A DNA stretch of 64,000 nt from Metellina segmentata (taxonomy: Eukaryota; Arthropoda; Arachnida; Araneae; Tetragnathidae): assembly GCA_947359465.1 (NCBI GenBank), contig OX375876.1, forward strand, positions 64,424,998 to 64,488,997, given 5' to 3'. The notes beneath the pieces were generated by a model. That model saw only the letters and a list, made by a program, of their open reading frames with translations, was not told the origin of the DNA and did not search any database. Position 1 is the stretch's first letter. The number at the start of each line of letters is the position of its first letter. The translations under genes were made by a program, and so were the position numbers. Below are positions 22,013 to 32,029 of the stretch, one piece after another.

Positions 22013-23356
22013 TATATGAACAAAGGGCGTTCCATAAAAACTGAGAGTAAAATCATAAAAAATAAAAATATATATTTACAGAAAAAAATACATAATTCTT
22101 TTTCAAAATATCTTCCCTCAAACGATATGCAACGGTCACATCGTTCAACCCACTTTTCAAAGCAAGTAGAGAAGCATTTTTCTGAAAGCTTCTTCAAAGA
22201 ACCCTGCATGATGAAATAACTTCAGAATCTGTATTAAATTTTCTACCACGGAGCTTCTATTTGAACGTCGGAAACAGCCAGAAATTGCATGCTGCGAGGT
22301 CTGGACTGTAAGGGAGATGTGACATGATTTTAATATTGCATTACTTCGATATTTCTGAACTGAAGTAGCGACATGCGGGAGAGCATTATCGTGATGTAAT
22401 GTCCAATTCCCTACCAGTTCATGTCGCTTTCTCGATATGTGTTGTTGCAACATTTTAAAACTGAAATGTAATATCCACCATTCACAGTAGTTTTTGGAGG
22501 CACAGCATGCTAATAGATTACACCTTTATGATCAAAGCAAATAATCATCATGACCTTTCCAGCAGATTTGGTTTGTCGGATTTTTTTCGGAGGCGCAGAA
22601 TTAGTGTGTTTCCATACACTTGTTACGGACTTGGTAAGGGGATCAAAATGATGCATCCAAGTCTAATCCCCTGTTATTACAGTCTTTAAGAAATTCGAAT
22701 AATTTTGAAGCATCTGTTTCCATTCACAACATTGGTGAATTCTTGTTTGCATTTGTTCTTTAGTATGGTGATGAGGGACCGATCTGGAACAAATATGACG
22801 ATGCTGTAAATTGTTGCGTAGAATACGAAATATCGACGTTTTCGAAATGTTAGTTGATGCACATGTCATTCCTCACATGTTATTCACCGATTTTCTTGCA
22901 AGATTGCCCACACAGTGTTAACATTTCGATAATTCACAACAATTTCTGGTCGGCCAGGTTTAGGAGCCAGTTCTGCAAACAAACGTCCTTTTTTGAAATC
23001 ACCATGCCATCTAAAAATCGTAGACTCGCCAAAACATTTGTCTTTGTAAGCTTTTTTTATTAACTTAACTGTTTCTGGAGCTGTTTTGCCCAAACGATAG
23101 CATGATTTTATGGCAGAACACATTTCGTTTTTTAACTTTGAATCACTCACCACCATTTCTGTAGGGGAAATAAAAACAGTTCTTTAAACAAGCACTAAAC
23201 TAGGAAAATAAAATCGTCTGCTTCATTTAGAATATTTATAATTGTATAGTTAACAGTTTGAAAAAATCGCCAGCACTTTCTTTTTTTATCTTTGCGGTGT
23301 TGCCACTACGTAAAAAATTCACTCCCTGTTTTTATGGTATGTCCTTTGTATATGGT
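22013..23356 (-). mobile_element. Mariner transposon inserted in the copia relic
   Basis: Imperfect TIRs: CAAAGGGCGTTCCATAAAAA at 22021 and CAAAGGACATACCATAAAAA read inward from about 23350, followed on both sides by an ACTGAGAGT / ACAGGGAGT block. Size about 1.34 kb is typical for mariner. It carries a decayed mariner transposase on the minus strand. TA target duplication is likely but the exact edge is uncertain by a few bases. Confidence 0.85.
22070..23156 (-). pseudogene. Mariner transposase (DD34D type), broken
   Basis: The N-terminal domain at 23156-22884 (SAIKSCYRLGKTAPETVKLI..., FGESTIFRWHGDFKKGR, PGRPEIV) is the mariner paired helix-turn-helix with the linker. Later blocks in other frames: ITGD (first catalytic Asp, about 22663), TLHHDNALPHVATS (second Asp, about 22380), and PYSPDLAACNFWLFP (third Asp, about 22290), a mariner signature because Tc1 has Glu there. 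The C-terminus shows RCISFEGRYFEKE. At least three frameshifts or stops separate the blocks. Confidence 0.85.
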
Positions 23357-23394
23357 ATATTATTGTATGGACATACAGTTAGGGAAGGAGAACA

Positions 23395-24050
23395 ACTATT
23401 ATCATATCTCAAAAGAAATATAGTGAAGACATTTCACATAAATTAAGAATGTATGATGCCAAATGCGTATCTACTCCAATGGATAATAGCATCAAATTAA
23501 CAAAGACAACTTGTCCCCTAACGGATACAAAATCTCTCTCTCTCTCTCTCTCTAAGATGAAACATACCCTATACTTTTCCCTAAATTGTACACTAATGTA
23601 TCTCTATATAGCAACCAGACCGAATATAACATATGCTGTTAATTTTAGGAACCAGTTCAACAACACTCGTAATAAAGGTCTTTGGTTAGCTTCCAAAAGA
23701 ATGTTATGTTGCCTGAAAGGAACAGATCATGAACGGATGTCGAAGTGCAACGAGTCATTAGCAGTCTTTATTCGTGATGACTAGGCTTCTGGCGTCAATG
23801 ATTGAAAATCACACACTAGTTTCGAATTTGCTTTTGGTGCCTATCATGGGAATCCAGGAAACAACAAACTGTATCCTTGTCAACAACTAAGGCAGAATAT
23901 ATATGGCCTTATCCGAGTCTGCAAAGGAAACTGTATTTGAGTGGCTTCTTCAACGAACTTTCTCCCGAGATGGCTGAATCACCAACGCCTATGAACCGTG
24001 ATAGTCCATTAACCTTAAAATTAGTGCAGAATCCAATTTACAATTCGTAG
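23395..24050 (+). pseudogene. Copia RT connection and RNase H fragment
   Basis: IISQKKYSEDISHKLRMYDA, then KCVSTPMDNSIKL, LMYLYIATRPNITYAVNF and NQFNNTRNKGLW match the copia RT C-terminal and connection blocks (canonical VSTPM, ATRPDI). A (CT)n slippage tract lies inside at about 23536-23552. The RNase H part follows out of frame: an ASGVND block with stops, then QTVSLSTTKAEY (canonical TVALSTTEAEY), ending near 24000. Confidence 0.8.
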
Positions 24051-24059
24051 GCAAAACAC

Positions 24060-24424
24060 GTTGATATTCAACGTAATATTTATGAAAATAGTGAAATTAC
24101 TGTGTTGTGTATTTATACTAAAGACATATCAGTCTTATTAATTTAAGTATTTAAATTTACAATTTACTTAAAACATGATTAATTACTTGAATTCTTAAAA
24201 TGGATGTGGAAAATTTTAATGTGTTGGATGAATTGAATACTCTAGTATAGAATATAACAAAATGTATGTGCTTAATCTCAAATTCACACAGCAGTATCTT
24301 AATCATCTTAAGTATTTGCAATTAAACACATGCAGTGCATGCAAATTTTATGTAGAAATCTGAATAAATCATTGAATTGCAGAATCGATGAAAACAGTTT
24401 TTCATTTAAAAATTGCTAGCATAT
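24060..24424. other. AT-rich sequence, nothing recognised
   Basis: Lies between the copia relic and the 1.1-kb repeat. No feature seen. Confidence 0.5.
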
Positions 24425-25520
24425 GCAGACACGTTTTCCTTCTTTGTTTATTTAATGGAAATGCATTAACACATTAAAGGAACTTTTCCTACTCTAAAAT
24501 TATATTATTTTGTAGATATATAAATTTTGATGGATCTAAACATCTGAAATAATGGATATAACAGTTTTATTCTGGAGTTTGTGCTTAGATTTTCGATTCG
24601 TAAAACATATATAAGTTCATATAAAAAAAATTAGTTGAGGGATATTTGTAAAAAGTACTTAAACTGATTACACAATCTTAACAACAAATGCATATTTAAT
24701 TTAGGTAGTGTGAGACGAAATAAATGGATAAATATACAGAAAGTCCGTAAACATATGATTGCGTAATGCGATAAATGAAAATATAATTAAAAGAATTCAC
24801 GAATAAGTGAGATTTTTTAATAGTATTGCATTATATTTATATAGAAAATAAAAATACAGGTGACCCTCTTATAACACGGTACTCTTATAACACGGCACTC
24901 TTATAACACGGTACTCTTATAACACGGTACTCTTATAACAAGGTACTAAAATTGCGACGACATGGTATGCATTTTAAACATTTGTAGTGGCTTTATCTAA
25001 GTGAAACAACTCTTTTTAAAGCTCGTACTCAGAGACAGTATCATCATATAGCTTATATATAACATTAGATAAAAACACAAAGTAGGATTATCAATTCCTA
25101 ATTTCCATTGTTTTGCAAGATCAATCAAACTCAGCATATTGACCATACACAATATATTTCATTTCGCAGTATATTTAGGATATGTGCCTGTGATTCGTAA
25201 CTAGAAATATAGCTTACAAATTTCAAAACTAATATAGAAAATACTCAGCTGTACTGAAAAAACTTAATTTAATTTTAAACATTTCACTTTTTATTGTCCA
25301 TGATTTTGATTGCTTTAAGTCCATGTACATGTGAATCCAGTACAGCATGTGATAAATTTGTAATTAAAAAATTGCTTGTAGTGAGGTCATCCTTCATTGA
25401 CGATTTTTACAGTAATGTATCGGTGGTTTATAAGTGAAACTCAAGTCGACTTTTTCAAATATGATCTTTTTAGGTGTTCTACACCATGAAATGATGTTCC
25501 TTAGGCCTGGTGAAGTTCTC
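24425..25520 (+). repeat. 1.1-kb repeat, copy 2 (partner at 11010-12095)
   Basis: Collinear with copy 1; homology starts near CTTTGTTTATTTAATGGAAA and ends near AAATGATGTTCCTTAGG. Copy 2 alone carries the 16-bp minisatellite at about 24857-24944, placing that insertion or expansion after the split of the copies. Confidence 0.85.
24857..24944 (+). repeat. 16-bp minisatellite from a Tigger/pogo-like terminus
   Basis: CAGGTGACCCTCTTATAACACGG opens the tract (about 24857), then ACTCTTATAACACGGT repeats at 24881, 24897, 24913 and 24929 with one or two changes. The opening resembles pogo/Tigger TIRs, which start CAGTxxACCTCxxTATAAC; this is inference. Absent from copy 1 at the equivalent point (about 11456). 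Confidence 0.75.
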
Positions 25521-27145
25521 ATAGCCATCAGTTTGGAGAGTAGAGTACTAACTCAGGTATTCAATATATGATTTGTTTAATTGATCTAAAAGCTTCCTAG
25601 TGCTTGTGTTAAGTTCTGTATGATATCAGCTGTACTATTTTAAGTATTATTTAAAATCCTCCATAATTCTTGCATCCAGGGGAAAATATGTGATTATGTC
25701 CGGATGAAAATTATACTTTACTGCAATCGTGAAGAAATTTTAAAGGAAATTATTACAATTTGGAGACTATAATTCATCGGCAAAATACGTGAATTTAGTT
25801 TTATGCTAATTTTGATGCAAGTTCTTCAGTCTGTATCACTATTGGCAAAATATATATGTTATCTATTTGCATTTTAAACCCTCTTAAAATTTATAAAACT
25901 TGTTGATAAATAAAGCTCTTGTTTGAAAGTTATTAAAAAACTTTTTATTTAAAGGACTTATCCATTTAAGGATGTTGGTAATCCTTGCCTTAAGGAGATT
26001 GCATTTTAAAATAAATTTTAAGTCATTGGAGTTATACATGGATTGTAACAATCACAGGTTTACATACTGTTGTGAGAAATGATCTCGGGTGTTCAATTTT
26101 GTTGATATTAATATATTCCCCCCTTGAATTCCCCAGACATAAAGTGAAGCGGAATTCACATCGCTGGTATTGTGGATATGTTATGACACACATGTGAAAC
26201 AACGGAAATGTCGTTTACGGATACGTCGAAAAATAAGATGTTTTTGTGCTCCCGTTATTTGCACTCAAAGAGAGCCCGCTTTCATGAATATTTTGGAAAG
26301 AAGTTTTGGTAGGAAAACGTGTCGTTCAACATATATTAGAGAAGGAAAAATCGCGAAGGAAGTTGTATGTTCTGTTGTCAAATAATAGTGATATGTATCA
26401 AAATATTACTATTTTAATACAAAATGGTATGTGATGGTTTATTGCGTTCTTCAATGTAAAAATAGTTTGACAGTATGTAATGGGTATACCTTAAAGCTAA
26501 CATTTTCGTCAGTTAAAAACAACTACGTGCTTGTATAGCTTTGTAATGTTTAAATTTATTTATTTATAAAAGTTACTTATGATAGATCAATTATGGTTGT
26601 TGTTGGATGATTTTCTTTACCAAGATGATTTTCTTTATTGTCATGAACGACTAGTCATGAACGATATGTGCCTAGGTTTTCATTATAATATCAACATTAA
26701 AATATTTTAATAATGCAAAATTTTTGTTTTCTTAGAGTTAAGAATGAAAAGTTCTTGTTATTCTTCGTATCAACTTCTTACTATTCAAGCCTGTTAAAGT
26801 CTCGTAATAAGACTTTTAAAGCATCATTATTGCAGTAACTACACAAAAATCATACATGTATTGTATACAAGATACATACAACCTTTTCAGTACTAAACAA
26901 CTTCATCAGCGAGTATAGGGATATAATTTAGAATTTCATAAAATATTATTATTTGTTTTATTTGCTTTCAAAAACAAAATAAAAATATCAGTTTACTTTG
27001 AATGCGACAAGAATTTCTGCGAAATTTTAATGAAATAATCTGAACTAATTAATGCACTGGTCTTTCTTTAGGTTTGCCACTTCTAAAACCGGACCATGCA
27101 AATGTACTAGCCTATAAATAAACTTAACATTTATGAACTGTTACA
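25521..27145. other. AT-rich sequence, no supported gene
   Basis: A 71-codon frame at 26170-26385 (MWICYDTHVKQRKCRLRIRR...) is Arg/Cys-rich with no recognised domain. A GATGATTTTCTTTA direct repeat is present near 26605-26640. Confidence 0.5.
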
Positions 27146-28631
27146 TACACTCATTAAGGATAATTCAGAATCACAAGGAAATCGAACTCTTAAGTAAAAA
27201 TTTCACCTATAGAATTATCGCACACATCTTCAAGAATAATATCCAAATTACAGGAAGCTATCAGATGACGCCGATAGTACGTCAAAATGACGAGAGTGAT
27301 ATATAGAGGTGTATATAAGGAATAATAGCAAAGAAGTAAAATTGTTCACAAGCGTTCTGTAAGCCGCTCAGTGCCACAACCGAATAGCTATGGCACAGAG
27401 GACGCATGTCGATGTTTTTTTAAGTGGTAGAATTATCGGCTGCCTGGAATGTGGGCGCATTCAGACGGAAGTTTTAGTGGAACTTGTAATCGCCCAAAGT
27501 ATCATCTCTAGGCCTTTTCAACGATTCCAAAATGATGGAAATGTTAGTAGACATTACAGTACAGGTCGCCCTCGATTTACAATGCCGAATGACTACCGGT
27601 ATTTGGTAGTAACCGCAAAAAGAAGCAGGCTGAGGACAGCATTCGACCTTTCTCGTCAGTTATCTCCAGCCACGGGTACGACAGTTTCAAGTAAAAACGT
27701 TTACAGATGTTTGGGACATGTTGGTCTATATGCTCGCAGGCCTGTCAGATGTGTTCCGCTCACGGCAACTCACTGTCGTCAGCGGTTAGCCTGGAATAGA
27801 GAACATGCGATGTAGACATCGTAAGAGTGGGCTTGTGTGATGCTTTCCGATAAGTCCAGGTTTAGCTTGCAGTCTGATTCACGGCGGACGTTCATATGGA
27901 GAACGCCAGGCACCCGCTACCAAGACAAAATCATTGAACGACACCCTTACGGTGGTGCTGAATTGCTCGTTTGAGGCGGAAGTATACTGGGATCCAGAAC
28001 AGACATGTTCAAATCGGAACCATGAGAGGCTAAATTATTTGGGATATCATTCTGGAACAACATATACGTTTGTTTAGGGGTACCATGGGCGCAGAATTTG
28101 TGTTTATGGATGACAACGCCCGTCCTCACAGTGCAGATATTTTAAACTAATGCCTTCAATCTGAGGATATCACCCGTATGGAATGGCCAACATTCTCACC
28201 TAACTTGAATCCGATAGAGCATGTGTGGGACATGCTTGGCCGACGAGTTACAGCCCGTCAACCCCCTCTTGCATGTGTACCGAAACTTTGGAGAACATTG
28301 CTTGCTGAGTGCAGTGATCTTCCCCAAGATCATTTTATCCTCAGTATGCCTAGGCTTTTTACGGACTGTATTTCATCGTCTGGGAGACATACAATTTATT
28401 AACCATCATACCAACCATGTCATGTTAAGTTTTGGTAAGGTCGATATTTTTTTAAATTACTCCAGTGAGCAAAAATCGTAGTTTTTATGAATGGTATCAT
28501 ACATACATCATCTTTTTTGTTCTTTATCTATTGTTTAATAAATGGTCTTTATGAATAAGTCACTTTTGTTTTTTTTCTGAACCTTTATTTGCCAGAGCTA
28601 GTATTATCCTTAGTTTATGGACATGAGTGTA
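27146..28631 (+). mobile_element. Tc1-like DNA transposon, nearly full length
   Basis: The right TIR, read inward from 28631, is TACACTCATGTCCATAAACT followed by AAGGATAATAC. The left TIR at 27146 is TACACTCATTAAGGATAAT, the same sequence lacking about 10 bp (GTCCATAAAC). Both sit at TA. Same family as 1322-3689, which it matches through the 5' UTR, transposase and 3' UTR. It is the better reference for the intact family layout. Confidence 0.88.
27390..28402 (+). pseudogene. Tc1-like DD34E transposase, broken
   Basis: ATG at 27390 opens an intact 141-codon N-terminal part: HTH region, GRPRFTMPNDYRYLVVTAKR linker, SRQLSPATGTTVSSKNVYR, VGLYARRPVRCVPL, WNREHAM, then TAG. Past the stop the catalytic blocks are in several frames: MLSDKSR (first Asp), FVFMDDNARPHS (second Asp) and SPNLNPIEHVWDML (Glu), with 34 residues between the second Asp of DDN and the Glu. 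The C-terminus ...SSGRHTIY ends at 28402. Nominal length about 337 residues matches the family. Confidence 0.88.
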
Positions 28632-29109
28632 TATTTTGTTTTTTCATATAAAAGATTATGATGATATTTCAGGAAAAATATTTTGAAATTGCTTTTTTAC
28701 AAAAAATGTTGCATTACTTTATTAAAAACAAACAATACAATTTATCTCGTGTAGAAAATAAATAAGGATTTTCGGTTTAATGATCGATTAAATAATAATT
28801 CACATATTATTTTTTTAACTACAAAAATTCATTAGATTATTTTGTCGTTCAAAATATATTTCAATTTCTCGAATAACTTTATTCATTAACTTTAAAAATT
28901 AAATGCACTAAAAAAATTGGATGGCTACATTTTTTTTTCAAATAAAATTATTTTGCATATATAGAAATGTACTTACGTATGTTTTTAGATTAAGGAAATT
29001 GTATATGATATACACCCAACCTATTAACAACCTATAACGAACCTAGCACTGACTGTCTCAACAAGATCATCATGAAAAGATGTACCGAAAAAGGTATGTA
29101 GGAGTAAAG
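28632..29109. other. AT-rich sequence, nothing recognised
   Basis: Spacer between two Tc1-like insertions of different families. Confidence 0.5.
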
Positions 29110-30677
29110 TACACTGCCCTCCAAAAGTTAAGGTACAGGATGTTTTTTTTTTCTAATTTGAAAATGAAGGAACATAGAAGCAAGAAATTTGGAGGAAATG
29201 TGCACTAAACATTTCTTTATTGAATGCGACCTAGAAATTTACATACGTTCAAAACAAACATGATTTTAAACACACAAAAAACAGTATTGGCAGGAAAGTC
29301 CATTCTTGGAGAAAACAATACATCACAGGTTTATGTGGGAAAATATCATGAAATCATTAAAAAATGGGTTCTAATAAGAAATGTGTCCAACCTAATGCAA
29401 TGCATTGACGATATCGGCTTTCGATGCTACCAATTAAGTTGTCGTACACCGAAATAGGAAACGAAGGCCAGACATGGAGTAACCCTTGTTCCAGTATATG
29501 TAATGACCTTGGAGGAGGTCTTAAAGCAGCAACGTGTCTGCCTAGGTAGTTCCAAACATACTCTATTGGATTAAGGTCTAGAGATTGTGAACTGGCAATT
29601 CCATTCGCTCCAAACGGTGACCATCAAGATTGTTTTCAAGAAGCTCAGATCTTTGAGGTCTAGCATTATTTTACATAAGAATGAAACCATTACCAATAAC
29701 AGCGGCATATGGGTGGACATATCGATCAAGGATCTCATCCCGATATCTCACACAAGTCAGAGTTCCACCATGGAACTCATGCAAGTCAGTACGACCACCG
29801 AGAGAGATCCCTGCCCAAACCATGATTCCACCACCTCTGTAACTGTGTATTTCAGCAATGTTGGATGGGTTGTACCTGGTACGTTGTTCCCTCCAGATCA
29901 GCAGAAGCCCTGAATCGCTCTCCAGTGTGAACCTGGACTCGTCTGTGAAGTGTACAGAAGCCCATTGTTGTCTGGTTCAGGAAACGTGTTCTCTTGCGCA
30001 ACATAAACGAGATCTTCTATGACGTCGGTTCTGGGGGGGGGGCACAAATGGTCGTCTTGCATAGAGATCGGCATTGTAAAGGCGTCTTCGCACCGTAGTA
30101 GCGGAGGTTCTTCTTCCTGATGCCACAAAATGATCTGCAACCAGCTGAGGCACACTAGTGCTTCTCCTAGAAAGAGCTAGAAAATGGTCTCCCGAAGGTG
30201 TTGATACTCGTGGTCTGTCTGGAACATATTTTCTAGACACAGAATTTCGTATTGAAACTGATCCCACTGTCGTTGGACCACACTACGAGACACATTGAGA
30301 CGCCTAACAGTATCAGCTTGTGACAACCACATTTCCATCCGACCGACCGACCTACACCTTAAAGAATCGAGTAAACGACTTCTCCTAGTCATTGCTAGAC
30401 ACTCATCGATATTGTCAACGAAATTACCAACAACAAATGATGATCAACAATCATGCGCAAAACTTACACACAAATCTACAAAGTTTGATTTTTGCACATT
30501 TTTATAAAGTGTCCATTTCTTTAAAATTAAAGTGGTGACTATCGTTTTTTTTTGCATAAGTGTTCTTAAAGCTACTTACTATCATTCATATAAACTATGA
30601 ATTTTTCTGTTACTGCAATTTTTTTAATGGAGAGCTTTGAAAAACATCCTGTACCTTAACTTTTGGAAGGAAGTGTA
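29110..30677 (-). mobile_element. Second Tc1-like family, full length
   Basis: TIRs of about 38 bp: TACACTGCCCTCCAAAAGTT at 29110 and TACACTTCCTTCCAAAAGTT read inward from 30677, both continuing AAGGTACAGGATGTTTTT. TA at both ends. Length 1568 bp. The TIRs and transposase differ clearly from the family at 27146. The TIRs match at nearly every base, so this copy may be younger than others in the window. Confidence 0.9.
29357..30392 (-). pseudogene. Tc1-like transposase of the second family, broken
   Basis: ATG at 30392 opens MTRRSRLLDSLRCRSVGRME, an HTH region (LSQADTVRRLNVSRSVVQRQ), then in shifted frames VPQLVADHFVASGRRTSATT, VRRRLYNADLYARRP and REHVS. The DDE domain shows FTLESDSG...WREQ and GGGIMVWAGISLGGRTDLHE. 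At the second catalytic position the family's DDN reads as stop-Asn-Asn-Ala-Arg-Pro, so the Asp is lost. NPIEYVWNYLGRHVA retains the Glu. Stop at 29357; nominal length about 345 residues. Confidence 0.85.
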
Positions 30678-30809
30678 TTATTTTAAATACAAGCATTATT
30701 ACATTACTGTGACCGTAGAAATTTTAACACTACAAAAAATATCAAAACCATTTTTGTTATACAAAGGACAAAAGGTACAAGTGTAAAAGAATTAAAGTAC
30801 AGCATGACT

Positions 30810-31260
30810 TGTAAAACGTGGATAAATCAGTATTTTGTGTATCCTCTAGGGGAAGCAATAACTCCTGCTACACGTTTTCGGCTTTGAAACAAAAGGCTTT
30901 GGAAGCCTGCTTGTGGTATGTCATTCCATGCTTCTTCCACACGTTGCCAAACCAGTCGTTCGACGATCATAAACCAGAAATGGGTAACCTCGTGAATATG
31001 GATGAAGTATTATTAGTGAGGCCATTGTATTGTCCTGTTGAAATCTGACCATGTCCACCATGGTGCCGCCAGACTCGGATAATAACATAGTGTTCATATA
31101 CACAGAATCAAGATTTGTCTGGAAAAGTCATTTGTTCATCCATGTTTGTCATTCTACGCACCATTGCATCTGCAGACGCGTATAATGTAGTCAAAGTTAG
31201 TCGCAGCAATGGGTATATTGGCAGAAATTATCCACCACTGCAGAACATGTGGAAAGTTTT
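30810..31260 (-). pseudogene. Third Tc1/mariner-superfamily transposase relic
   Basis: The minus strand shows, in several frames, MTFPDKS (first catalytic Asp region, near 31120), IIRVWR, RFQQDNTMAS (second Asp, near 31040), and the C-terminal blocks VWKKHGMTYHKQASKAF in one frame / VEEAWNDIPQAGFQSL in another, then RKRVAGVIASPRGYTKY with a stop near 30822. This C-terminal arrangement is typical of Tc1-like transposases. No TIRs were found; the 5' half is missing. Confidence 0.65.
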
Positions 31261-32029
31261 TAGTTTACTTTTTGTCTCATGGCACCCAGTGCAATACCTA
31301 TACAATAGTTCAAAGATTGTTTTACTGTTAGTTCCCCCATTTCTTGTTATATTTCTGTTTAATTCATCCATTCTATTTGGGAACCCCAGAGCCACATATT
31401 ACATTGTTTACAAACATATGGGTCCCTTTGCAGTAAGGTAGGGGCATAAAACCCAACTCCTTTTAAGTTTCGCAAGCCATAATATTAAAAAAATAAATGT
31501 TTCAGCATAATACAGGATCGACGTCGTCAATCTCTTTCCAATTTTATGTCCTTTCTTTTCGTTATGTCATCCAAAATCTAAAGACATAACCTGTCATAAG
31601 TATTGAAATTTTAAATCCTTATTTAACTTGGATTGTTAATTAAAATGTCACCTTGACTTGTTTCATAAATCTTCCGTTGAACTCCCAGATAAAACTAGAT
31701 ACACAAAATTCATTAATAGGGAGCATTTTCGTTTGACGACTTATTACGCACGCGAGACGAAACACTCCCGATTCATTGGAAGCGACGGAACTTTCATTTA
31801 ATAGCAAGGATTCTTCGTGATTCAAGAAGAAGCTAAATAAACAAGTACCTTTCTTCAAATAGAGTTGAAGCGCTTGTCGGCAGCTTTCTTTACTCCAATA
31901 GATAACACATCACTTCAACTAGTTTCTTGAAAGTTCGGGTGATTCTTTGAATCCACTCAAGTCTCATTCACTTCTCCCAGAGACCCTATCCTTCCCCCTT
32001 CATTAAAGGGAGCGCAGCTTCAAGTGCTT
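31261..32029. other. No supported gene
   Basis: Two chance-like frames (31115-31441 plus, 31640-31858 minus) show no domains. Confidence 0.45.

Larger units (their letters stand above)
21690..24050 (+). mobile_element. Ty1/copia retrotransposon pol relic, split by a mariner
   Basis: The left part (about 21723-22010) and right part (about 23355-24050) together follow copia RT and RNase H order. The mariner at 22013-23356 sits between the YVDD box and the SQKKYxEDI block. No LTRs, gag or integrase were seen, so only the 3' part of pol survives. Stops and frameshifts are present throughout. Confidence 0.8.

Noticed and set aside
29224..30507. Plus-strand open frames over the second Tc1-like family
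   Set aside because: Antisense shadows of the minus-strand transposase.
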